A stretch of DNA of 64,000 nt from the NCBI GenBank assembly GCA_945859605.1, contig OX243811.1:66742395-66806394 (forward strand). Direction: 5' to 3'. The translations under genes and the position numbers were made by a program. Of this stretch, positions 39,132 through 52,221 are shown piece by piece (within the stretch, counting starts at the first letter, position 1; each line of letters opens with the position of its first letter). The notes beneath the pieces were generated by a model. It ran no database searches, was not told where the DNA came from, and was given only the letters and a program-made list of their open reading frames with translations. Source of the stretch: Lumbricus rubellus (taxonomy: Eukaryota; Annelida; Clitellata; Crassiclitellata; Lumbricidae).

Positions 39132-39958
39132 GCCTAGTAGCGGTAGTGATGGCAATGGTAGTATTACAGCGGAAAAAATGCGCCTATTAGTATTCGAACA
39201 CCATCTTTGTCGTCACACACAATTACCAAAATAATTTCCAAATCACGGACTGCATGGACCCGCTAGCGATATATACGGCCATCTCCAATTCTCCATGCTT
39301 CCTGCCCGCGGTCTATGAAAATGCATTAATAAAACCCAGCAGCGACTACAAGTCCTACAATAATACACTGACCCGGTTATCCTTTACCTCCCGTCTCTAG
39401 CCCTGCTCCCTGCCTCATCGCGGCCGCCGCCCGCCCGCTCGCTCGCCCGCCAGACCTCGACTGGTAGGGACGAGAGGTCCTTCTGTCATCGTCTCCTCGT
39501 GCCATCGCTCCACTCGAGTGTTTGTCAGTGGCAAACGACCGCCGCCGCTAATGACCGTGTTATAATTTACCAATGGAGGAGGGGGAGAGTGTTACGTTCC
39601 TGGAAGGGAAGTAGGGGAGACCGGGTTGCGTTCGGATTGGGCCAAGCAGAGATTGAGATATGTTGCGACGAGACTGAATGCATCGAATCAGACGAGTTAT
39701 TATATAGTGATGATGCTGCAGTAGATCTATTTGCAGTGGCTTCTATCGCAGTACGCGGCTTGCCGGAGCAGCTGGAGAAAAATATATTCAGGTCACAGTC
39801 ATAGAGATAATTGTTACATATGCAAGCACGTGAATATAAAACATAGTCTAAAAACAAGGTAAATACGAATGAGTTATTTTAGACGTTCCGCTGATAAATA
39901 TATCAAATCATATATATAGGTCTATGTAAATATAATTATGTGTATATAATATTTTCTA
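39132..39958. other. Intergenic DNA, relic transposon-end motif
   Basis: An open frame of 101 codons (39499-39804, plus strand) has no recognisable motif, so I do not call it a gene. GGGGAGACCGGG at about 39614 resembles the end motif of the element at 55467-56833. Confidence 0.4.
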
Positions 39959-40181
39959 GTTTCTGTTGCCTGCAGCCATTTGGCGTAGGTGGTTGCACAT
40001 AGCCTACATTAATATTTGCAATTGGTAGCCTAAAGACAAGAAACATATTATAGGTTCTAAATAAGCTAATGTCATGTTTCTTTCATGTATTATATGGCTA
40101 ATAAAAGATAACATCGTCTTTGTAAGTTTCTGTTGCCTGCAGCCATTTGGCGTAGGTGGTTGCACATAGCCTACATTAATA
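39959..40181. repeat. 55-bp direct duplication 167 bp apart
   Basis: TTTCTGTTGCCTGCAGCCAT with the following 34 bases occurs at about 39960-40013 and again, identical, at about 40127-40180. Both copies end in CATAGCCTACATTAAT. Confidence 0.85.
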
Positions 40182-40679
40182 AAATATACATAAAATGTAA
40201 CAAAATGCATAGGCAGCAGCTATAGAAATCATAATGTCTAACATTGGCATATTTACATGTTTTGCGGTTTAACATAGTAAAATCTATAGCAACATATTCT
40301 ATAATAATTAGCCTATTATGCAGTCTATATATATACAAAAGTTTGTAATTTATGTCTTTTAAATATAATGTTAAAGAGAATTAACTGCAATCAGTTTAAA
40401 CTTCAAGTTAACAACTGAATAAAACCATATAATTATATTATTGTATAGCCTATACGAAATTTAAAATGGTAGGTCATGTTTGCACTTTCAAAATTTGATT
40501 TTGCTTCACAACATTTTATCGTAAAACCTTAAGATAGGTTAGGCCCCGTGACTGCTCTGCCCATGGTCCCGAATTTCTCTTCGCCAACATGAACTCCCTC
40601 CGTGTCGTTTCCAGATGAGGAGTCCTTAATAATCTCAGTTCATGCATGGCTTCTATAATGAGCGCCTGGCTGCTATATA

Positions 40680-41892
40680 CACCGTGATTCAAAAAAAAGT
40701 AAGCCAAATTGTTTTTCATATATCTCTAATGCCTGAAAACATATCACGCTAAACTTTTCCAAATATTTAGAGAAGTGGACCAAGAATATGATTCCAAAAT
40801 TTCATGAGATAGAGTTGAACGGATAAAAAGATATGAATCTTTCAACTTCATATGCCGAAATTGCCGTTTACAAGCAATTTTCTGTCAGATTCAGTAAAAT
40901 GTAAGTCAAACTTTTTCTCATATCTCTAATGTCTGATGATCAATCATTCTAAAATTTTCCAGATATGTAGATAATTGAACTACCAATATGTCTCCAACGG
41001 TATGATTTGATTATTTAATTAATTAAGATGCTCAAAGTGTCATCCTCATGCCTGCACGCAAGCTTTGAGGCGCTGGCGCCATGCATTACGCAACAGCATC
41101 GTCAATTATCCTCTGGTCCAGGCCATCCCACACTTCCAAAAAGCGTTTCTTCAGATCGTTTATATCATGGATTGTTGTCTGGTAGACTCGGTCTTGCATC
41201 ACGCTCCACACTTTATAGTCGACAGGATTCAAATCTGGGCTGTTTGGAGGCCATAATGTGGGGAAAATGAAGTCTGGCGTCTCTCTTGTCAGCGTTTTGA
41301 TGGTTTCATTGGCTCTGTGGGCTGGCGCTGTTCTGTTGAAAAAGAAAACAGCTTTCTGGGGCTATAGATTTCTGATAACAGGTGGAATATGTTGTGAAAG
41401 CAGAAGGTCGCGATAATAGGCTCCATTAATTTTCATACCAGGATTAATGAAGACTACATGGGAACGACCATGCGTCGAAACCGCAACAGACTTGCTGAAA
41501 ACTGATATTTCGGGAGATGAAGTTTAAATATTCATATCTTTCTATCCGTTCAAATGTATGACATGATATTTTGGAATCCTATTCCTGGTTCAATTCTCTA
41601 AATATCTGGAAACTTTTAGTATGATTAATTATTAGGCATTGGAGATATAATAAAAACAGTTTAGCTTACTTTTTTTATTGAATCTGACAAAAAATTGCTT
41701 GTAAACGGCAATTTCGGTATATTAAGTTTAAAGATTCATATCTTTTTATCCGTTCAACTTTATCTGATGAAATTTTGGGATCATATTCTTGGTCCAATTC
41801 TCTAAATGTTTGGAAAATTTCAGCATGATATGTTTTCAGGCATTAGAGATATATGAAAACTAATTTGGCTTACTTTTATTTGAATCACGGTG
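40680..41892 (-). mobile_element. Mariner/Tc1-type element, internally deleted, in a duplicated target
   Basis: The ends CACCGTGATTCAAA and TTTGAATCACGGTG are inverted, and arms of about 200 bp hold further inverted and repeated parts. The minus strand at about 41050-41275 reads PPNSPDLNPVDYKVW and later QDRVYQ, the C-terminal DDE region of a mariner/Tc1 transposase; the rest is missing. The left flank is TATA and the right flank CA, which fits a TA duplication with one mutation. The paralogous empty site at 42392-42402 (CTATATACATA) confirms the borders. Confidence 0.85.
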
Positions 41893-42194
41893 CACATAGA
41901 CCTACTGTATAGCAGTCCAAGGCTATAGGTATCTATAATAATAGGTATACGGATCGTATACAGTCTTGGACGCTGTGGGAATGTGCCAGTCTGTCTCTTC
42001 CTGCTTCTTCCTCTATGTATCTCTGTCTCAGCCTCTGTCCCTGTCTGTCTGTCTGTATGTATGTCTTTCTCCTTTTCTTTCTCTGTATTTCTCTGTCTCT
42101 CTCTGTGTCTCAAATGACACATGCAATGTCATGACATACTGCTGCTCTGTATAAAACTAAGAATTCAGATCCTAATGAGAACCGCTGCTATAGA

Positions 42195-42315
42195 TTATAA
42201 AATTTCAATAGAATTTCATCGCTTATAATAAATTTACAATTTGTGGGAAAAAATTTTTTTGGCCTTTCCGCGCTGTACGCACTTGCGTAAGTGCGTACGC
42301 CTAACGGCGCCCCTG
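42195..42315 (-). mobile_element. Solo left end of the hAT-like family seen at 11212
   Basis: On the minus strand CAGGGGCGCCGTTAGGCGTA and about 100 further bases match the left end of the element at 11212-12427. The other end is not visible, so it is a fragment. It borders copy 2 of the local duplication. Confidence 0.75.
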
Positions 42316-42717
42316 TCCATCCGTGTCGTTCCCAGAAGGGGAGTCCTTATTAATCTCAGTTCATGGCTTCTATAATGAGCGCCTGGCTGCTATATACATA
42401 GACCTACTGTATAGCAGTCCAAGGCTATAGGTATCTACATGTACTAATAGGTATACGGATCGTATACAGTCTTGGACGCTGTGTGAATGTGCCAGTCTGT
42501 CTCTTCCTGCTTCTTCCTCTATGTATCTCTGTATAAGTTTCTAATTTTTCGGGATTATAAGTCTTGTTGATACGCAGGGATTATATTTTATCCGTTAACA
42601 GCACTTAGGCCTATGTTCTATTTTCTTATAGCTTGTACAATAAATAAAGTAATATTAAACTGTATCACTGTCTGTCTACCTATCTGAATATCTGTATGTA
42701 GGCCTATGCCTGTCCAT

Positions 42718-42830
42718 CTGTCTGTCTGTCTGTCTGTCCTGTCTGTCTGTCTGTCTGTATATCGGTCTTACTGCCTGTCTGTCTGACTGTCTGTCTATCT
42801 ATCTGTCTGTGTGTCTGTCTGTCTCCGATA
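42718..42830. repeat. (CTGT)n microsatellite
   Basis: Nearly pure CTGT units with a few CTAT and CTTA interruptions. Confidence 0.92.
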
Positions 42831-44095
42831 GGTCTGCGCAGATTCCCCTCGAACGCTATTACAAATAATGCACAATGGCGGTTGAAAACGATGCACATTC
42901 AAACTGTTCACATCTCGGATGGTCATTGGCTAAATTGGAATTGCTTATCTCCAGCCTCGCAGGAGACGACGTCCGACCCTGAAGACCTGAACGGTTCGCA
43001 AATTGACTTCTGATTATTTAATGCGCTATGCAGGGTCATTGCAACGTAGTGACGCTCTTACAAATGCTTCCTTAAACTACCTGGCGTCTTCAAAAGCTGA
43101 CACCTCACTGTCGTCAGTAAGCCATTGAGTGAAAAACTTTTAAAAGGAAGCAGTTCCTTATAAAAATCATAGCATTAGATTGAATTGCACAAGAGTGGCG
43201 CAATGGAAGTTTTTTACAGAAGTCTGGTATATTGAAGATATTGACCGCATAGATTGCAAATCCTAATTTCATTTAATTCGGAGTTGAGCGGGCAATCTTT
43301 CAAAGTTTGACAATTCTAAAGATAGATCAGACCGATATCTCGTGAGAGTTGTTCCAAAAAAGGAACCAATCAGAATCCAGACTGAGAAAACAGGTTTCCA
43401 TACTTATCTTGAGAGTACAATCATGAATTAAACTACAAGTTGATGTACATGTAACCATGCTGGGCAGACATGAACAACCAACCGAGTGGAGGATCAGAGA
43501 GTGACAGTGATGAACAGAATGATGCAGGTTGTTGAAAGAATGCAAATCCGCAAAATTAATAGCGCTACAACAATGTTATGGCAAGGGAGCCAGCTTAAAC
43601 ACAGCGCTATATCAACTCATGTCCGCAACAGTCACAGGTTGTTTTGCACAATTATCTGGCATCAGGTCAGATACGGAGAGGTCGAGTGGAGGAGACAGCA
43701 TATCACCATGGTGATATAAAAATTTATAGGCTACGGTGAAAAGCATTGATAATGGTGTTGGTGTCTTGGTATCGAACGGCAGGATATGAATTAGCTTACA
43801 AGTTCCAGTCAAGTTTCCAGTCATGAGTGGAGGACCGCAGTGGAGAGGACAAGGAACAGAAATTATTCCAGTTTCAGAGGAAAGATTTTCAGTAAAAAAT
43901 AATGTCATCACGATCTATTGGATCGAAGGCATACGAGATATAGCCTACCATAGGCAAATGCTATAGTGACTTGTTTTTTGACAACCAATCACCATTTTGG
44001 CAAGTGGAGCAGTAATGCGAGATGAGAACAGTTTAAGTGGAGTAATGTTTGCAAGAATGATTCGGGTAAGATAACCGTTGACAGAGAGAGATGGA
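42831..44095. other. Intergenic DNA with weak coding-like stretches
   Basis: At 43470-43528 the plus strand reads MNNQPSGGSESDSDEQNDA, and at about 43805-43905 it reads LQVPVKFPVMSGGPQWRGQG. Stops separate them and I recognise no family, so no gene is called. Confidence 0.3.
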
Positions 44096-44214
44096 TGAAC
44101 GGATGGACGGAAAGACAGGCAGACATACAATACAGACAGGTGGATGGATGGATGGACGGACGGACGGACTGACGGAAGGATAATAGGTGGGTGGATGGAT
44201 GGATCGATAGATGG

Positions 44215-45003
<789 letters not shown>

Positions 45004-45599
45004 TATGGCTAAGTTTCTGAAAAGCATTACGAAGACACGTAGGCCTACGCCAGTCGATAAAGTCAGGTACAAAGACTCCAGTATCAGATAGCGACACAAA
45101 TGGTTGGTTGTAGTAGAAATCAGATTTGAGGAGATACAATATTATTGCAATGCTCTTGTCTGTAGGCTATGTGTATATAATAATTGCTTTGTGACTGATA
45201 ATGCAATCTTTCTGATCGGAAAGTGATTCATGCTCGAAGACAAAGGCAACAAAGAAAGACAATGAAGATCATGGATAGCTTATCTCTAACAGATGACGAT
45301 AAGAATGCCATACGACGAAAATAGAACAATCTTATAATGGATGAAGATGCGTCCGAAGATTTGTATCTGTCGATGGCATCGTCTATCGTCTATCGTCTAT
45401 CGTCTGTGTCTGCCAACTCAATAATAAGCTTATGGCGTGACGCACACATTCATAACTGCAGAAGTCAATGGCGAGGAATATCTCACCCGAGAATGATTGC
45501 ATTAATAGAAGCAGAGTTGAATTGCGTCATAATGGTCCTTTGTAGAACCACGTGAAGTAGGCGGCCCTGCTATCAGATTGGTTAGCGCAGAAATTGATA

Positions 45600-45808
45600 A
45601 GTCTATGATAAGTCTTTCTCAGTTGTAGGTCCTTCTGTCTGGAGTAGTCTCCCGTTGCAGATGCGCCTGCTGCCTAGGGTTGACTCGTCAGTGTTCTACA
45701 AGCTCCTTAAGACTTTTTTGTTTCACCGTGGTTGGACTGTGAGCGCTTCTGAGTGAATTTCTTGAAGAGGCGCTGTATAAATTCTTGAAATGAATGAATG
45801 AATGAATG
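45600..45808 (+). mobile_element. LINE 3' end fragment with (AATG)n tail
   Basis: The plus strand reads VWSSLPLQMRLLP and later FYKLLKTFLFHRGW, the typical end of a non-LTR reverse transcriptase. The sequence GCGCTGTATAAATTC and a tail of GAATGAATGAATGA follow. The rest of the element is absent. Confidence 0.6.
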
Positions 45809-47470
45809 ATACGTTAAAAGTGGGTATATATATATATATAATATATAGGACCTAGGTCTATACAACGCAACTTACAATAACAGAAATATTATTACTTCTG
45901 ATTATTTATAAGTCTTTATTTCCAAAGTGGCGCTATATAAACATTTCAATCATTGCCATCATTCACATACTTCAGCGCTTAATCATAAAAAATAGAATAG
46001 CTCTATTACAGAGCAGCTGTTCTTGTAAGACAGATCTGGGTTCTAGAAATTCTTTGCCTCACATTTTTGTTTTCAGGCGTCGTCATTTCAATATTCGTAG
46101 ATCAGACAACACATGTGCAACTAAACCAATTTCGAACAGAGTAGGCCTTATCGTAATCGTAATCTCCACATTTCTAAAGCGCTACTCGAAAGCCAAGCGC
46201 GGGGCACCATCTTATTCACGAGCGCTGCGTTGAGTCAAACGGGTTGTCGGTAAGAGTAGTCCATGGTGGATTGGTGGTCCATAGGATCACAGAGGATCCC
46301 CTGTTGCGTTGTTTTCCACTAACACTGAACTGGAATGTTGGTCACACGTGTTTCGTAACGCCTTGCTGATCTGATTCGATTTAGGAAACTGGATCGGCGC
46401 AGATTTAATTGTCTGATAATATTAAGTAAAGGATCCGGGGTTTCGTTTAGAAACTGTAATTAAAACTGCCAAAGCGGAAAATTAAATTTCAACACAGTCG
46501 GTATCGATTTGCGAGAACAAAATTACCAGCGTAGGCCTAGTATAGGCTAAATACAACATTGGCTGCAATGTCAGAATCATAATTAAGCTTAGGCCCTAAG
46601 TAAAAAAAGTGAGGGCTATGGCATCCATGGCACCACCAAAATTACGCCATGATCCAAATGATCGCGAATATAACTGCGACTTTTTATATGACACTTCAAT
46701 CACAGTAATGTCCAGACAGAGTTGGTCACTTAATACTTTAATCGTATCTTTTAAAGTTTTGCCTACTGATCCATTTTCAGTTTGAATTTGGACGATATTC
46801 GACAACTCTCTTATGAAAGTAGGCTAATCTATAGACAAAATGATAGCTATTTCGTGAGTTTTCTTCATAAGAAGCAGGAAGCAAAGAATTCCCGATCTTT
46901 TCGGTTATCCTTTCTTCAGATCACATCTGGCAGTGCAAACAGGATTTTCTTTGGGAGCCACCAGGAGGAGTCATTGGTCCATGATGGCCACTACAGAGCA
47001 ATCACAGGTCTCATTAAATCTGTATGAACAATCGTCATGCAGTCACTCAGTCTGGTCACTGGTCATGGGACATCCACGTTACTGACGCGGTTGACGCCAC
47101 TACAGAGATCGAATCACCACTGACTCTCATCGCAGATTATAATATTATTATTAGCCTAAGTTGCCATAATTGCAATCAAAACCTCGACATCTACAAAGCG
47201 CAACTTAAACCTCAGCGCAGGGCACCAACTTAATCACGAGCGGTTCTCTTGCGAGAGGAGTCATTCAAATGTAGGCCTATACACCGTTGCGTTGTGTTGG
47301 ATCCGGTTCGCCTGTCGTGATACCAGGAAGAGAAAGAGACATTAAAGCTGCTAGGGGGACAAGGTGGGTCCGTTAAGAGGTGCTTAGGCTTTGGTTTGGA
47401 TTAGAGAGCATTGGGATGGCATGCAGATGATGTTGATTAAGCGATTATATTCGTGGAGGATCCAAGAATT
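45809..47470. other. Intergenic DNA with copies of a dispersed repeat
   Basis: Minus-strand copies of a repeat with GTGCCCCGCGCTTGGCTTTC lie at about 46150-46245 and, more diverged, at 47185-47240. I see no gene. Confidence 0.45.
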
Positions 47471-47479
47471 TGCGGGACT

Positions 47480-47910
47480 CAGAATGTCTCCGGCTACATG
47501 CTGGATGTGCTATACGCTGGCTCCCTCTCCCGCAGCGGATCTCTTACCGAATCGTAGCTTGGTCTGGCTGTTCCTTGTTGAGTCTTGCTCCTATTCTCAA
47601 CTTCGCGTCTTCTTCCGCCCTATACGGTGTGTGCACCGGGTCATAGATCTCTCTAATCTCTCTATCGTACAGCGTATACTCAATGCTCATCGTCCCTTTT
47701 GCCTGCACAGCTATGATGCAGAATCGTTGGTCCTCGCTCTACAACGGTCTCTCTTTAGCGTTGCGCTTCCTCCCCAGCGTCCACTCTGACTCATTTTTAT
47801 CGCATCTCAAAACTGTTCATCTCAGCCGCCCTGGATTGAGGAGCGCACCCGAGTAGCAATCTTGACAGGCGCAATATAAATCCTCATTGTGAATGAATGA
47901 ATATATTTGC
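47480..47910 (+). mobile_element. Probable LINE 3' fragment
   Basis: The stretch ends GGCGCAATATAAATCCTCAT and then GAATGAATGAATA, the same kind of tail as at 45600-45808. Coding traces are weak. Confidence 0.4.
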
Positions 47911-48610
47911 AGAATGTAAAAGCATTGTCGTTGTCGTGGACTCGTGGTCAGAATGAAAACGAGACTAAAATGTCATGACATTATATCGACCAACTGAAAA
48001 TGTCGGTCAATATTATGTTCTATATCTTATAAGGTTACATAGAGCCAAATTATATTAGCGCAATTCACAAGTAACCTAATATGCAGACGAAACGCATAGC
48101 CATACAGGAAAAGAGCAGACCGACTGTTACACAGTTGAGAATATCCGAGAAATAGCTGTTCCACACAAATTTACGCACATGACAAACTAAATGTAATAAG
48201 TGTTGATCATTTGATAGATTATAGTAGCCTATATAGCCTAGATTTTTGCGGATATACTTTTCTCGCACTTTTTGTCGGTCTGCCCTTTTTGTGTAGCCTA
48301 AGAGATAGGTTATAATAATACTTCTTCTTAATTCAGCATTGAATTTTGCACTAAAATGTTGATTTGTAAATATTTTGCTAGTAGGCATTACTCAAGTGAT
48401 TTCTTTATAGAAAGATAAGCCTGCATACACATTGCACAAGAGGTCAGAAAAGCCGCTAGTAAATAATAATAATCTCGATACGTCGACAGCTGTCTTCTTC
48501 ACGAGATGTGGTCATGTGGCGTGCAGCTATGCACCGGTTGACTGCAGTGACGTGGCAGCTCGTCGTGTTCCACTCTGCTAAATGATGACATGCTGCCTTC
48601 GAAGCAGCGT

Positions 48611-48612
48611 GC

Positions 48613-48652
<40 letters not shown>
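48611..48652. repeat. (CTG)n microsatellite
   Basis: About fourteen pure triplets. No exon evidence was seen around it. Confidence 0.95.
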
Positions 48653-48653
<1 letters not shown>

Positions 48654-48779
48654 ACCGAGTGATCCACACCCACTCTAAACTCTAAGCAGCTCTTCACTCT
48701 TTCATGCAGACGCTTCACTCACGAGTCCGATGGTGCACGCAATGGCGACGCACGACACTCAACGTGACAGGGAAATCTG

Positions 48780-49090
48780 GGAAAGAAGCAGAAGATGTGG
48801 AGAAGTGAAAATGAAAGGAGGAGAAAGACATGGTCAGATGAAAGCTGGAAGAGGAAGATGAGGAGAAGGGAAACGGAAAGGAGGGGGAAGACATGGTCAA
48901 ATGAAAGCTGGAAGAGGAAGAGGAAGAGTGCAAGGAAGACGAGGAAAATGCGGATGAAAAAAGCAATGTGGAAGAAAAACGCATTGAGGCAGAAAACGAA
49001 GAAAAAAACATAAAGAGAAGGAAGGAGAAGAAGCACATGGAGAATGAAGAGCAAGAGGGGAAGAGGATGAGTAAAAAAACGGAGTAGGAG
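48780..49090. repeat. Purine-rich (GAA/GGA) low-complexity tract
   Basis: The plus strand is almost entirely A and G, and predicted frames show Lys/Glu/Arg or Ser/Phe/Leu composition only. Confidence 0.85.
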
Positions 49091-49347
49091 AAGGATGAGT
49101 CAAAGAAAGATGAAAGGCGACGGTCGGTATAAAAATAAAAACCTAAGAAGAAATAGATGCTTAAAAAGGCTCATGAGTCATGAGTATATTAATAGTAGAC
49201 CTAATCCCGCTGTTGCCTGTAATTCGATTTACGAGTAAAGCTGAAATATATAGTTTCTTTTAATCAATACACAAGAACATTATCCTTCTCTTTCAATCAG
49301 ATAACAAAATCGCGTAGCCTACAAAAGAGCGTTATATAAATTTTCAG

Positions 49348-49615
49348 TCATATCCATCCACCCATCCATCCACCCATCCATCCACCCACCCCTCCTACCC
49401 ATCCATCCGTCCATCAATCCACCCATCCATCCACCCACTCCCACACAGTGGCACACCCCACACACCTATCCATCCACCCACCCGCCGAACCCATCCATCC
49501 GTCCATCCATCCATCCACCCATTCATCCACCCACTCCCACACACCCCACCCATCCATCCACCCACCCGCCGAACCCATTCATCCGTTCATCCATTCATCC
49601 ATCCAACCACCCATC
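49348..49615. repeat. CCATCCAC-type tandem array
   Basis: Irregular CCAT and CCAC units plus a larger duplicated block containing CCACCCGCCGAACCCAT, which occurs at about 49476 and 49560. Confidence 0.9.
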
Positions 49616-49629
49616 TATTCCAACCGACA

Positions 49630-51717
49630 TTGTAAACTCAGCTAATCCAACCTCATTTAGCGCATTAACAACATCAATCTTTCAGGTCTGGCTTCGACTG
49701 CGGTGGCTACGCATTACGCACTCTGTCTGCACTGTCTCGGCTGGAGCTAAAACTGAAAAGCCAGCCGCCTTCAGCAGCTCACCACAGCAGCACGCTATTG
49801 CTCTGACATCACCATGGCAGAAGCTACGACTTATCTACCGTTCTTAATAAGCGGTGGGTTCGACATCTCAATGACCTTTTAACCAACAAAGGTCGCGTCT
49901 ACCGGAAGGCGAAGACATTTTTTAAAGAAACATGGAGAATATTAATGGCTTGGAAGAAATTAGAATTCCTAAGTTTATTGATTGATTGTAACTGTCTAAA
50001 CTTAGCAAACTTAAGCATCGCGAGTTGCGTGTTTACAATTTTTGGAAGTATTATCTTTAGTGACCCGACCCACTGCGCGTGCGTACACGACATATCGACT
50101 CCGCTTAATTATTAGCCCTCCGGAGTAGGTATAGGCCCTATATTAAACACAGCCTCGATGCACTCTTCATGCAGAGGTGTGGCTGAGATTGAACGATCCA
50201 TCGGCTCAATCGTAAACACGACTGCAGAGCTCTGTAATCCAACGAAAACACCTTTCTAGTCTCCGAAGAAATCATTAATCGACGATAGAAGGATTCAGGG
50301 TTGAAGCCTGGTTTATCTCAGCGATTAGATTTATCTCATCGCCAACCTCTCCGTCGATGCACGTTACCTTTTCAGCACCACATGGTGCGCAGGTTAATTC
50401 TCCAAAATTTATTTGAGCCACAAAATCTGCTTTCTTGTAAGATTAGGCCTATTAATCAGGAGAAGAGAAGTATGTTCATCATTTATTTGAATGCATGGTC
50501 GCAATTTGCTTAACGGGAAATCGATCATTTTAAAGCCTATAATAATTATGATTATTATCCACAGTTTTCCTCATTAAGTTGTCTGCCCGTGGAACAATGA
50601 TTCGGTCACGAAGTCTGGGATGCATAGGGAGGAGTGGGTGTAGATAATGGCTCGGGCTGTTTTGCAATCAACTTTGATGTCCCATTATGCGTTTGCAAAT
50701 GGACTAATAGTGAATAGTCCTACGTGCGCCTATACTTGCTTACTTCCACTCTGAAACGATCATCCAATGAATGAATTCCACAAATTCTTTGTTCCTCCGC
50801 CGATTCTTCCACTCACCCCCCCCCCTAACCCCAACCGTCATCTGCTTCCAACTCCCCTACTTCCTTCCTCTTCAAGCTGTAGAACCACCTCAAGAAATCC
50901 ACCTACTCCTTCTCCTCGTTTTTAACCGATGTCCACTGCAGTAACAGAGCTTCGATCTTCCTCGTCCAGTCTCTGCGGTCTCTATGGCAACCGATGGCAA
51001 CCGAACTCTAGTCCTAAATCCACATTAATCTGGACGACTATTTTTGACACGACACAGCGCTCGTGAATAAATGGTGCGCATTGCTTAGCGTTAGATTAGC
51101 GCTTTCGAAACCTGTTACAGTACTGTAGTAGACCTAAGTAAGCAATGACATAATCTAAATTAGCACACAAAACATTGAAAACAAACGTTCATGCTGTAGC
51201 CTACAACAACTGTGCACACAGTGGCAGGGTTTAAAAAAACAGAAATTAGGGCCTAGTAGAAGTGCACAAGCAAAAAGTGCGGATTTGTTTGGCGAAAAGT
51301 TGTGGCCGTTTCGAAAAATTTTGCCTAAAAAAGTCGCAAGGCGGCGACGAAAAATACTGATGACTTTTTTTAGTCGTTTGGCAGAAAACCTCTCCCAAGT
51401 TTTCTCAGAAATGACGCAAAGACCTTTTTTCTTTTTTTGTCGTCCGCTTCAACCATTTTTTTACCCGCCTTACCGGTAGCCTACAGTAACTGCCTATTTT
51501 CACTGCACAAGCCCTGCGCTCTTCCGTGGTGAACCGGCTACTATTATTAGCCTACCATTTTCTATTCATTTTCACTGCACAGAACTGCTTTTACAAGTGC
51601 ACTAATTCATTTACAACTGCACATTTTGTGTTGAACTGCACGTTAAAAAAGCCCTGAATGAACAGTGGCAAAAACTAGGCACCAGCAGAGAGGGTGAGGG
51701 TTCACCATTACGATTAC
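49630..51717. other. Intergenic DNA, no gene supported
   Basis: A copy of the dispersed GTGAATAA(G)-repeat family lies at about 51050-51085. Several CAGGG/CCCTG-bounded segments with GTGCA motifs at 51220-51660 suggest degraded DNA transposons without matching flanks. Confidence 0.4.
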
Positions 51718-52213
51718 CAGTGGTGTAGTCCTAAAAAATTAAGTGGGGGAACGCCTGGAAATTGAAGCAGCAACTGTAGCAAAAAGTGCAATCTTGCAAG
51801 AATTTTGCATAGTGTGAGCGCTGCTATTTTTGGCATCTGTTTCCGCTTCATATTAGGCCTAGGCTTTAAAATTTTCTTCTCAGTTATTAATTTATTGTTA
51901 TTACAGTACTACTGTACTATTTTCATTTATCATTAGCTTTTATTTCAAAAATTACAACAGACAGACGCTGAGACGCCATTTAGGCTACATAGAGTATTTT
52001 AATATTATAAGGCCAACACACATATAAATATATCTGCGAAACTGAGAAAGGCTCCAGTAAGTAAGCAGTTGAAACTGTGAGTCTTGAAGTCTTCTTTGTT
52101 CATTTATTTCAGCAGAAGTGCTGCAAAATAGTGAGGGATCGCGTTCCCTCCCTCGAAAAAAGTGGGGGAACGGCGTTCCCCCGCTTTCCCCCCCCCCCCC
52201 CACTACACCACTG
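51718..52213. mobile_element. hAT-like MITE, TSD ACGATTAC
   Basis: The ends CAGTGGTGTAGT and ACTACACCACTG are inverted. The 8-bp repeat ACGATTAC flanks them exactly (51710-51717 and 52214-52221). The 496-bp body has no coding frame. GTGGGGGAACGCC near the left end pairs with GGCGTTCCCCC near the right. Confidence 0.85.
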
Positions 52214-52221
52214 ACGATTAC

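Larger units (their letters stand above)
40599..42532. repeat. Local segmental duplication, copy 1 split by the mariner element
   Basis: Copy 1 is 40599-40679 plus 41893-42025 and copy 2 is 42320-42532. They share GAGCGCCTGGCTGCTATATA and the following GTATACAGTCTTGGACGCTG block with few differences. Confidence 0.85.

Noticed and set aside
39499..39804. 101-codon open frame as a gene
   Set aside because: It has no recognisable motif, splice context or repeat-free support and is within chance length for this composition.
51220..51660. Further hAT element bounded by CAGGGTTTAAAAAAAC and GTTAAAAAAGCCCTG
   Set aside because: The flanks show no matching 8-bp duplication and a second CCCTG end at about 51515 makes the borders ambiguous.
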